Part shown: positions 57,570-64,000 of the stretch, one piece after another
Position numbering within the stretch: position 1 is the first letter of the stretch
Layout: each line of letters begins with the position of its first letter
NCBI GenBank assembly: GCA_021298815.1
Contig: JAJTHE010000008.1
Coordinates: 1 to 64,000 of the forward strand
DNA: 64,000 nucleotides
Direction: 5' to 3'
Origin: Betaproteobacteria bacterium
GTDB lineage: Bacteria > Pseudomonadota > Gammaproteobacteria > Burkholderiales > CAIKXV01
Position numbers and translations under genes: made by a program
Notes under the pieces: model-generated
Told to the model about the DNA's origin: nothing
Seen by the model: the letters and a program-made list of their open reading frames with translations, nothing else
The model's database searches: none

Positions 57570-59226
57570 ACTCGCCGCCGCGGTCGCGGGCGCACGCGAC
57601 CGCTTCGCGCGGCAGGCGGCCTGTCCGGCGCAGGCGCAGCAGGCGCTGCTGCAGTCCATCCTGTCGCGCCATCGCGGCAGCCGCTTTGCCCTGGACCACG
57701 GCTTCGAGCGCCTGCTCGCGCGCTGCGCGGCACCGGCATCGACGCTGCACGAGGGGCTCGCGGCCTGGCGGGACGCAGTGCCACCGGCCGACCACGCAGG
57801 CGTCGCACCGGCGATCGACGCGATGGCTGCCGGCGCGCAGCGCGTGCTGGTCGACGAGCCGGTGGTCGCGTTCGAGCGCACCGGCGGCAGCACCGGCGGA
57901 GCGAAGCTCGTTCCGCTGACCGCGAGCGGGCTCGACCTGCTCCGGCAGGGACTGTTCGCCTGGATCGACGACCTGTGCCTGCACCGGCCCGGCGCGATGC
58001 AGGGCACGAGCTACTGGTCGATCAGCCCGGCGGCGCGCGCACCGGGCCAGACCGACGGCGGCGTGCCGATCGGGCTCGCCTCGGACGCCGAGTACTTCGG
58101 CGATGCCGCTGCCGCGATCGGTGCGATGCTGTGCGTGCCGTCAGCGATCGGGTCCGTCGCGGACATCGGCGCATGGCGCAGCGCGACCCTGCGCTGCCTG
58201 CTCGCCGATGCACGGCTGTCGCTGGTGTCGGTATGGAGCCCGACGTTCTGGACCGAACTGTGCCGGCATGCGGTGGAACAGCGCGAACGGCTGGTCGATG
58301 CGATCGCGCGCGGGGACTGGCCGGTGCCGGCGCCAGGTTCGCCGGCCGATGCCGTCGACGAAGCGTTCGGCGCTGCATTCGGCGATGCGCTGCCCGCGCC
58401 GCGCCCGGACCCGGCGCGCGCGCGGGTGGTCGATGCGGCGCTGCGCGCGCCGCAGCCCGACTGGGCGCGCGTCTGGCCGCGGCTGGCGCTCCTGTCCTGC
58501 TGGACCCATGGCAGCGCGGCGGCCTGGGTGCCCGGCCTGGCCGCCGCCTTCCCGGGCGTGGAGATCCAGGGCAAGGGGCTGCTGGCGACCGAAGCGATCG
58601 TGTCGGTGCCGCTGTGCGACGGCGGCGATCCGGTCGCGGCGGTCGGCTCGACGGTGATCGAGTTCGAGGACGACGCAGGCCGCTGCTTCAACTGCCACGA
58701 GGTGGCGCAGGGCGGCGAGTACGCCGTGCTGGTCACCACCTCCGCCGGGCTGTACCGCTACCGGCTCGGCGACCGGGTGCAGGTCACCGGCCACTGGCAG
58801 CACGCGCCGCGGCTGCGCCTGCTCGGCCGCGGTGCGGCGTCGAGCGACCTGTGCGGCGAGAAGCTCGACGAAGCCTTCGTGCTCGGCTGTGCCCGGGCGC
58901 TGCCGGTCGGGGCGATGCGCCTGGTGCCGGTGCGCTACCCGGCGCGGCACTACCGGCTGGTGCTCGATGCCGCCGAGTGCGGCGAGGCCGAGGCGGGGCG
59001 CATCGCGCAGCGGCTGGATGAACGGCTGTCGGTGAACCCGCAGTATGCGTATGCGCGCCGGATCGGCCAGCTCGGTGCGATCGTCGCCTGCCGTGTCGAC
59101 CGGCTCGCCGCGCGCCTGCAGGCGCTGGCACTGATGAACGGACAGCGGCTCGGCGATGCCAAGCCCGGCGCGCTCGGACGCATCGACGAACCCGACCTGC
59201 AGGCGGTCGAACGGGTGGCGCCATGA
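57556..59226 (+). CDS. GH3 family acyl-adenylate amido synthetase
   Basis: A 556-residue adenylate-forming enzyme of the GH3 type. The ATP-loop ERTGGSTGGAKLVPL (residues 108-117 core), the later GKGLLATEAIVSVPL, and YRYRLGDRVQVTGHW are the three GH3 motifs. Plant GH3 enzymes join carboxylic acids (auxin, jasmonate) to amino acids; bacterial relatives are less known. The enzyme would activate a fatty or aromatic acid as acyl-AMP and transfer it to an amine. It is the third overlap-linked gene in the locus and the most informative one for its chemistry. Confidence 0.85.
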   Translation: MGWTELAAAVAGARDRFARQAACPAQAQQALLQSILSRHRGSRFALDHGFERLLARCAAPASTLHEGLAAWRDAVPPADHAGVAPAIDAMAAGAQRVLVDEPVVAFERTGGSTGGAKLVPLTASGLDLLRQGLFAWIDDLCLHRPGAMQGTSYWSISPAARAPGQTDGGVPIGLASDAEYFGDAAAAIGAMLCVPSAIGSVADIGAWRSATLRCLLADARLSLVSVWSPTFWTELCRHAVEQRERLVDAIARGDWPVPAPGSPADAVDEAFGAAFGDALPAPRPDPARARVVDAALRAPQPDWARVWPRLALLSCWTHGSAAAWVPGLAAAFPGVEIQGKGLLATEAIVSVPLCDGGDPVAAVGSTVIEFEDDAGRCFNCHEVAQGGEYAVLVTTSAGLYRYRLGDRVQVTGHWQHAPRLRLLGRGAASSDLCGEKLDEAFVLGCARALPVGAMRLVPVRYPARHYRLVLDAAECGEAEAGRIAQRLDERLSVNPQYAYARRIGQLGAIVACRVDRLAARLQALALMNGQRLGDAKPGALGRIDEPDLQAVERVAP

Positions 59227-60311
59227 GCCGTTACCGGTTCGAGCCGGCGGTCGCGGCCGACGATGCCGCGCTGCGCGCGCGCATGGCGGCCGACTGGCTG
59301 CGGGGTTCGCTGTCGGTGAGCTTCCGGCGCGAGCCTTCGTACTTCGCCGGCTGCGTGCTGCAGGGCGAGCAGGTACAGGTGCACAAGTGCGTCGACACCG
59401 CCAGCGGCGAACTGGTCGGCATGGGTGCGCGGCTCGCCACCCGGCTGTGCATCAACGGCGAGTGGCGGCGAGTGGGGCTGCTGTCGGACCTGCGCCTCGC
59501 GGCCCATGCCCGTGGCGGCACGCTGGTCGCGCGCGGCTATCGCGTGCTGCGCACCCTGCACGAGGGCGATCCGGTCGACTTCTACGTCACCGTCATCCTT
59601 GACGGCAACCGGACGGCGATCGGCTCGATTGCCAGCGGCCGGGCAGGGCTGCCGACCTATCGCGATTTCGGCCGGATGCTGAGTCCTGCGATCCCCCTCG
59701 ACTGGCCGAAGCCGGCACTGGCGCTGCCGGGCATCTGCTTGCGGCGCGCCGCGACCGGCGAGGAGGGGGCCGTGCTCGAACTGCTTGCCGCGGCCGCGCC
59801 ACGCCGGCAGTTCACCCGCGACTGGTCGACGCTGTCGCCCGGACTCTCGATCACCGATTTCTTCGTGGCCGAGCGCGGGAGCCGGCTGGTCGCATGCGTC
59901 GCTGCCTGGGACCAGCATGCCCTGCGCCAGACCTTCATCGAGGCCTATTCGCCGGCCCTGGCGGCCCTGCGGCCCTTCTACAACGCAGCGGCCCGACTGC
60001 TGCCGCTGAAGCCGCTGCCCGCGCCCGGCACACGCATCCCGTACGTGTACCTCGCCGCGGTCGCGGTGCTCGACGACGACCTCGCGCTCTGGCGTGCACT
60101 GCTGCGCCATGCCTACCGAGAGCTGCGGCATGGACCCTGGCACCACGCGATCGTCTCGCTGCACGAGGACGATCCGCTGGCGGCCGCGCTCGCCGACTAC
60201 CGCGCGATCCGGGCGGCCGGACGCGTCTACGTGGTCCACTACGGCGACGGCGCGGCGGCGGTGGCCGCGCTCGACCGCCGGATTCCCTGCCTCGACCTCT
60301 CGCGCATATGA
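59223..60311 (+). CDS. GNAT-like N-acyltransferase
   Basis: A 362-residue protein. Its N-terminal part (RYRFEPAVAADDAALRARM, then GELVGMGARLA) has GNAT features, and the C-terminal half (from about 175; ICLRRAATGEEGAVLELL) looks like a second, degenerate GNAT unit. The second half keeps VACVAAWDQHALRQTFI. ATGA joins it to GH3. It may acylate the GH3 product or present the acceptor amine. Confidence in the fold is moderate, in the reaction low. Confidence 0.6.
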   Translation: MSRYRFEPAVAADDAALRARMAADWLRGSLSVSFRREPSYFAGCVLQGEQVQVHKCVDTASGELVGMGARLATRLCINGEWRRVGLLSDLRLAAHARGGTLVARGYRVLRTLHEGDPVDFYVTVILDGNRTAIGSIASGRAGLPTYRDFGRMLSPAIPLDWPKPALALPGICLRRAATGEEGAVLELLAAAAPRRQFTRDWSTLSPGLSITDFFVAERGSRLVACVAAWDQHALRQTFIEAYSPALAALRPFYNAAARLLPLKPLPAPGTRIPYVYLAAVAVLDDDLALWRALLRHAYRELRHGPWHHAIVSLHEDDPLAAALADYRAIRAAGRVYVVHYGDGAAAVAALDRRIPCLDLSRI

Positions 60312-61291
60312 ATGCGACTCCGTTCGCCCGGCGCGCCGACATCCCGCCTGCACTGCTGCAGCCGGCGCGGCTATCCGGATTGCTGCGGGCCGCCTGTGCG
60401 GACTGGGCCGTGATCCTCGCCTGCTGGGCGACGATGTACGCCGGGCCGCAGGCGCTGTGGCCGCTTTGCATGGTGCTGGTCGCCGGCCGCATGCATGCGC
60501 TGGGCGTGGTGCTGCACGACGCCTGCCACCTGAAACGGGCGCCACCCACGGCTGCGTCGCACCTGCTGGAGCTGCTCGCCGGCTACCCGATCACCTCGAC
60601 CCTGCCGGCGATGCGCTACCACCACCTGCGCCACCATCGGCACAGCGGCATGGCGCTCGATCCGTACTTGAAGCCGGGCGCTTCGCACCGCTTCTGGCCT
60701 GCGCTGCTCTGCCGGCTGCGCGGCCCGGTGATGGTGCTCGCCTGGTTCGTGCGCGGCTTCTTCGGCTGCGCCGCGCTGGCGTGGCCGCGGCTGCGCAACG
60801 CCTACGGCCGGATCTTCTTCGGCGAACGCAGCGACGTCGACCTCACCCGGCATCCGGAGATCGCACGCTGCCTGCGCGCCGAACCCGGCCAGGCGCTGTT
60901 CTTCCTGGCGCTGGTGCCGGTGGCGCTGCTGCTGCCGCAGGCCGTCCTGTACGGATACCTGCTGCCGCTGATGCTGGCCGGCCTGTTCAACGCCAACCGG
61001 GTGGTCGCCGAGCACCTGCATGTACGCACGACCGACCGTGACCCGTCTACCCTCGTCGCCACCACCCGAACCCACGACTGGGGACTGGCCGGGCGGCTGT
61101 TCCTGTACCCGCGAAACATCGGCTTCCATGTCGCGCACCACCTGCATCCGACGGTGGCGATGCAGAACCTGCCGGCGCTCGACGCCTGGTACCGGGCGAA
61201 CGAGCCGGGCTATCGCGCGCCGGCGGCGATCGAATCTATACTCATGCAGAGGCTCGCTGCCGGCACGACCGATGACGGGGCCGCATCCTGA
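60308..61291 (+). CDS. Membrane fatty acid desaturase (b)
   Basis: A 327-residue di-iron membrane enzyme. The boxes are HDACH (70-74), HHLRHHRH (105-112) and HVAHHLHP near the end. Spacing differs from desaturase (a), so it is a separate subfamily, closer to beta-carotene ketolase or alkane hydroxylase-like sets. ATGA overlap with the GNAT gene. It is the last gene of the operon before the selenoprotein gene 11 nt downstream, which may share the transcript. Confidence 0.85.
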   Translation: MNATPFARRADIPPALLQPARLSGLLRAACADWAVILACWATMYAGPQALWPLCMVLVAGRMHALGVVLHDACHLKRAPPTAASHLLELLAGYPITSTLPAMRYHHLRHHRHSGMALDPYLKPGASHRFWPALLCRLRGPVMVLAWFVRGFFGCAALAWPRLRNAYGRIFFGERSDVDLTRHPEIARCLRAEPGQALFFLALVPVALLLPQAVLYGYLLPLMLAGLFNANRVVAEHLHVRTTDRDPSTLVATTRTHDWGLAGRLFLYPRNIGFHVAHHLHPTVAMQNLPALDAWYRANEPGYRAPAAIESILMQRLAAGTTDDGAAS

Positions 61292-61302
61292 GGAGGAAAG
61301 GC

Positions 61303-61908
61303 ATGGCACGCATCCGTTACCTGCATCCGGAAGACGTCGACGACCCCGAGATGAAGCGATGGCTGGTCGAGGCCATCGACACCGGCAAGCCCGGCCCGGA
61401 GAACCAGGCGATCCGCGCGCACAACAAGGTCGTGATGCGCTCGTTCACCTCGCTGGTCCGCACCATGCGAGAAGAGGGCGTGCTGCCGCAGGAACTGCGC
61501 GAGCTGATGCGCGCGCGCATCGCCACCTCCTGGGGCCGGATGTTCGCCACCGACTGCCATTACTGAGGGAACATGAACACCGCACAGTTCGTGCGGGTCC
61601 CCGGCCACCGGATGGCGCTGCTCGATGGCGAGCAGTCCTACCTGCAGTCCGACCAGTTCACCGACCGCGAGAAGGTCGCGCTGCGCTACTGCGACGCGAT
61701 CATCGGCAACCCGCTGCACGCGGACGACGCGATGTGGGCCGAGCTGCACCGACACTTCACCGAGCCCGAGCTGGTCGAACTCGGCCATTACATCGGCTTC
61801 ATGTCGGGCGGCCAGCGCTGGCTGCTCACCCTGCACGTACAGCATGGCGAGCTGGCGGAATCGATGTGCGCGCGGGCCGCCGCCGAGGCGGGAAAGTCCG
61901 GGATCTGA
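61303..61908 (+). CDS. CMD/AhpD-family protein, probable selenoprotein (Sec88)
   Basis: One frame of 202 codons runs from ATG 61303 (AGGAGGAAAG upstream) to TGA 61906-61908, interrupted only by TGA 61564-61566. Both sides match one carboxymuconolactone decarboxylase family protein: the N-part has AIRAHNKVVMRSF, the C-part DREKVALRYCDAI, FTEPELVELGHY and GQRWLLTL. The internal TGA falls at the second Cys of the redox pair (C85-H-Y-U88, followed by GNMNTAQ). A hairpin follows at the right distance. As a selenoprotein it is 201 aa and likely a thiol-selenol peroxidase or reductase. If TGA stops, the gene is split into an 87- and a 111-residue ORF. Confidence 0.75.
61567..61601 (+). promoter_or_regulatory. 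Candidate bacterial SECIS hairpin
   Basis: The upper stem CCGCAC/GTGCGG (61580-61585, 61591-61596) closes the loop AGTTC, with a G at position two and GU in the loop, as seen in the E. coli fdhF SECIS. The loop begins 19 nt after the UGA. The lower stem GGGA/TCCC (61567-61570, 61598-61601) closes the structure right after the UGA. No bulged U is evident. Confidence 0.6.
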
Positions 61909-61930
61909 CCCCGGAGTCAGACCCCGGGGG
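61902..61930. repeat. TCTGACCCC/GGAGTCAGACCCC repeat copy
   Basis: A second site of the GGGTCAGA-type repeat: TCTGACCCCGG followed by AGTCAGACCCCGG. It begins inside the stop codon of the selenoprotein gene, so the repeat provides the C-terminal stop. It separates the convergent CMD and aldolase genes. Confidence 0.6.
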
Positions 61931-61959
61931 CGCCACGGTCGAGGCCTGGCCGGCGCCGG

Positions 61960-62733
61960 TCAGTCGCTGAAGGAAGGATCGAGGCGCCCCGCCTGGCGCA
62001 GGCAGGCGGCCCAGTTCTTCGCGCGGTTGGCCAGCCGCTCGCCGCCCTGCGACTGCGACAGCGCGTATTCGCAGACCGACTCCTCGATCAGCGTGACCGG
62101 GGCGCCGCCCGACAGCGCGGCGATCTGTCCCTTGCACGCCATCTCGAGGAAGTGGTGCTCGAAGAACGCATCCTGCACGGTTGCACCGCAGACCAGCGCG
62201 CCGTGGTTGCGAAGCAGCATGATCGACTTGTCGCCGAGGTCGCGGATCAGGGGGGCACGCTGTTCCATGTTGAACTCGAAGCCGCCGAACGCGTGGTAGG
62301 CGATCCGCTTGTAGAAGGTGACCGCCTGCTGATTGATCATCAGCAGGCCGTGCTGCTGCGAGGACACGCCCATCGCCGCCTCGGTGTGCGTATGGAACAC
62401 CGCGTTCAGGTCGGGCCGTGCAGCGAGCAGGCCGGCATGGATCACCAGTCCGCCGCCACGCAGGCGCGGGCTGTCCTGCTGCGGGTTGCCGTCGAAGTCG
62501 AACTTCAGCAGGCTGGAGGCGGTGACCTCCTCGAACATCATCGTAGGCGGCTTGATCAGCAGGTGCTGCGGCTTGCCCGGCACACGCATAGACAGGTGGT
62601 TGTAGGTGAGGTCGTTCGAGCCGTAGTGCGCGAGCAGCCGGTAGCAGCAGGCGAGGTCGACGCGCGCGTTCCATTCATCGGGGGACACCCTGCTGCGCAG
62701 GTCGGACAGGGCCGGGGTGGCGGGATGGTTCAT
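61960..62733 (-). CDS. Class II aldolase/adducin family protein
   Basis: A 257-residue protein. Conserved metal histidines are in FHTHTEAAMGV and LRNHGALVCGA, and the N-terminal phosphate-binding part is YGSNDLTYNHLSMR. Members include fuculose- and ribulose-phosphate aldolases and 3-oxo-4-phosphoerythronate-type decarboxylases; the acidic catalytic residue is not clear. No partner kinase is present. It is convergent with the CMD gene, and its upstream region is the 320-nt gap shared with the broken PEP-CTERM gene. Confidence 0.85.
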   Translation of the reverse strand: MNHPATPALSDLRSRVSPDEWNARVDLACCYRLLAHYGSNDLTYNHLSMRVPGKPQHLLIKPPTMMFEEVTASSLLKFDFDGNPQQDSPRLRGGGLVIHAGLLAARPDLNAVFHTHTEAAMGVSSQQHGLLMINQQAVTFYKRIAYHAFGGFEFNMEQRAPLIRDLGDKSIMLLRNHGALVCGATVQDAFFEHHFLEMACKGQIAALSGGAPVTLIEESVCEYALSQSQGGERLANRAKNWAACLRQAGRLDPSFSD

Positions 62734-63053
62734 CGTCGGGGCTCCATGGCGCTCGCAGGCGGGGATCGCGGCCGGGCGCAGCCGCCTGAGCAGTGTATCG
62801 ACAGGACTGCAGCGGAAAAACCTCGGAGCGCTGGTTTTTTCGGACTAACGCAGATGTCAGCAAGCGTTTTCGGATCGGCGTCAAGCGAGCAGGGTTTTCG
62901 TCCGTGCCGTCCGATCCTTGCCGCAGGCGACGGTGAGATGCGCGGGTGAAGCGCGCCAGTGAAGTGCCATAGCGAGCGCGATGCCGACCCGCAGGTCCCG
63001 GAAGGGACGAGCACGGCATGCCAGATCACTTTCTTTCACGAAAGGAGGATGAC
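62734..63053. other. 320-nt gap: divergent upstream region
   Basis: No gene seen. An AT-rich hairpin (GGAAAAACC 62814-62822, GGTTTTTTC 62833-62841) may be a terminator or promoter element. A CTTTC-AC-GAAAG hairpin at about 63034-63045 abuts the AAAGGAGG ribosome site of the broken PEP-CTERM gene and could mask it. The remainder is ordinary GC-rich sequence. Confidence 0.4.
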
Positions 63054-63592
63054 ATGAACGGACTGAAGAAGAAATGAGTTTCGGCGGCGGCGGCCGCGCT
63101 GCTGGTCACGATCGGTGCCGCATCGGCGCAGAGCGTCACGCGCTTCGATGCGGGGGGCATCGATGCCGGTAGCTTCAGCGCGTTGATCGATCCGGTCGCC
63201 CGGACAGTGAGCATCAACGAAACGTGGAACTGGTCGGCGCCTGCGTTCCTGCGGTTCTCGGGCTTCACCTCCGGCTGGACCGCGACCAGATCGATCAACA
63301 ATTCGACGGCCTGACGTTCGGTGGTCCCCGCAACTCGCCCCAGTTCGCCGGCCTGTTCATCGATGAAGTCACCGATGCGCGCGACTTCATGGATTTCTTC
63401 GACGGCAGCATCGCGAGCAGCGGCTCGGGCGTCCTGAACTTCAGGGTGTTCGGACTGGACAGCGGTGAAGACGTCCTGCTCGTGCAGCGTCCCGACGAGT
63501 TCAGCTCGGTGGTCTCGTTTCCGGGCGCACTGCCGCTGCTCGCCTCGGGCCTGCTCGCCCTCGGCTGGATGTCGCGCCGCCGCAAGGCCTGA
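63054..63592 (+). pseudogene. PEP-CTERM protein, doubly broken
   Basis: A strong AAAGGAGG lies before ATG 63054 (MNGLKKK), then TGA at 63075-63077. The same frame goes on with a normal signal-peptide core (VSAAAAALLVTIGAASAQ) and a mature start SVTRFDAGGID, and ends at TGA 63312. The homologous continuation is in another frame (DGLTFGGPRNSPQF and on) and finishes with the sorting tail FPGALPLLASGLLALGW and RRRKA. So there are two lesions: a nonsense codon in the signal peptide and a frameshift at about 63230-63300. The gene would have made a VPxPx-type surface protein of about 175 residues. Confidence 0.75.
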
Positions 63593-63676
63593 TCGATCGT
63601 CGCGCCCGGGCAGGCCGCCGAGGCGGCTTTCCCGCGCAGGTCGAGCGGGTCGAAGGCACGCACGGCGGCTGCCGCG

Positions 63677-64000
63677 TCAGACTGCGAGCGGCTCCTGCAG
63701 GAAACCGCCGGACTGGTGGTGCCAGAGCATCGCGTAATGGCCGTCCAGCCGCAGCAGCTGGTCATGGCTGCCCTGCTCGACGATCCGTCCCTGGTCGAGG
63801 ACCACCAGCCGGTCCATGCGCGCGATGGTCGATAGCCGGTGCGCGATCGCGATCACCGTCTTGCCTTCCATCAGTCCCAGCAGCTGTTCCTGTATCGCGC
63901 GTTCTGCCTCGCTGTCCAGCGCCGAGGTGGCTTCGTCGAGCACCAGGATCGGCGCGTCCTTCAGGATCACGCGCGCGATCGCGACGCGCTGGCGCTGCCC
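63677..64000 (-). CDS. ABC exporter ATPase domain, C-terminal part
   Basis: The last 107 residues of an ABC ATPase whose start lies beyond the window. The partial signature [13 protein letters not shown], the Walker B/D-loop [15 protein letters not shown] and the H-loop [11 protein letters not shown] are present. The C-terminus [20 protein letters not shown] is typical of MsbA-like lipid or peptide exporters, which also carry a TM domain on the same chain. Nothing upstream can be seen. Confidence 0.9.
   Translation of the reverse strand, partial: GQRQRVAIARVILKDAPILVLDEATSALDSEAERAIQEQLLGLMEGKTVIAIAHRLSTIARMDRLVVLDQGRIVEQGSHDQLLRLDGHYAMLWHHQSGGFLQEPLAV

Noticed and set aside
61573..61908. 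Independent gene starting at ATG 61573
   Set aside because: It has a partial ribosome site (GAGGGA), but the protein alone lacks the N-terminal half of its family and is in frame with the upstream half. A single gene is preferred, though a split gene is not excluded.
63075..63077. TGA in the broken PEP-CTERM gene as a possible selenocysteine codon
   Set aside because: It lies in a signal peptide, no redox motif or SECIS-like hairpin is near, and the gene has a second lesion. Nonsense mutation is the simpler view.

Overview
The window is strongly GC-rich and carries a gene set typical of a soil or environmental betaproteobacterium of the order Burkholderiales: thirteen Bug/TctC-type periplasmic solute-binding proteins of the tripartite tricarboxylate transporter (TTT) kind, VPxPx-type PEP-CTERM surface proteins, a MltF lytic transglycosylase, serS, pepN, a HigBA toxin-antitoxin pair beside tRNA-Ser, and a compact gnd-pgl-zwf operon. 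There are no rRNA genes, CRISPR arrays, insertion sequences or integrases. Most genes lie in short operons whose stop and start codons overlap by 1 to 8 nt.

Layout. 1-190: tail of a PEP-CTERM protein, then a dyad-rich GGGTCAGA repeat block. 336-4396: PLP-dependent dehydratase, HMG-CoA lyase-like enzyme and two Bug proteins. 4558-12784: pepN, an M61 protease, a diguanylate cyclase and two divergent MFS transporters. 12800-19630: Bug plus amidohydrolase, serS, a PEP-CTERM protein, a Bug protein and mltF. 19778-27064: tRNA-Ser(CGA), higBA, a DCC-COQ7 fusion, a DUF4149 membrane protein, HNH nuclease, Bug, corA, DUF1840, a broken Lcl/DUF1566 gene and an M15-SH3-GH19 lysin-like protein. 27248-46821: catabolic islands, each pairing a Bug protein with an enzyme (isochorismatase-like, amidohydrolases, ADP-forming acyl-CoA synthetase, LLM oxidoreductase, CocE hydrolase, Gfo/Idh/MocA oxidoreductase, dienelactone hydrolase), plus a TetR gene and its membrane-protein target. 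47013-50157: oxidative pentose phosphate operon. 50204-52503: phosphonoacetate hydrolase and Bug. 52500-61291: a bidirectional nine-gene lipid or acyl-conjugate locus. 61303-64000: a probable selenoprotein of the carboxymuconolactone decarboxylase/AhpD family, a class II aldolase-like gene, a doubly broken PEP-CTERM gene and the end of an ABC exporter.

Two items stand out. The first is the gene at 61303-61908. Both halves of a single CMD-family protein lie in one frame, separated only by a TGA that falls on the second cysteine of the CxxC redox motif. A hairpin with a G in its apical loop sits 19 nt downstream, as expected for a bacterial SECIS element. The second is the locus at 52500-61291. 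Two membrane desaturases, a Rieske oxygenase, a GH3-type acyl-adenylating amido synthetase and two GNAT-like proteins form one overlapping operon. It is divergent from an alpha/beta hydrolase, an aspartyl/asparaginyl hydroxylase-like enzyme and a PAP2 phosphatase. This looks like a pathway for a modified acyl conjugate or lipid that I cannot assign to a known product.

Three genes are visibly decaying: the Lcl protein by frameshift, a proline/histidine-rich lipoprotein by one TAA, and a PEP-CTERM protein by nonsense plus frameshift. Functions given here come from motif recognition in the translated sequence. No database search was run.
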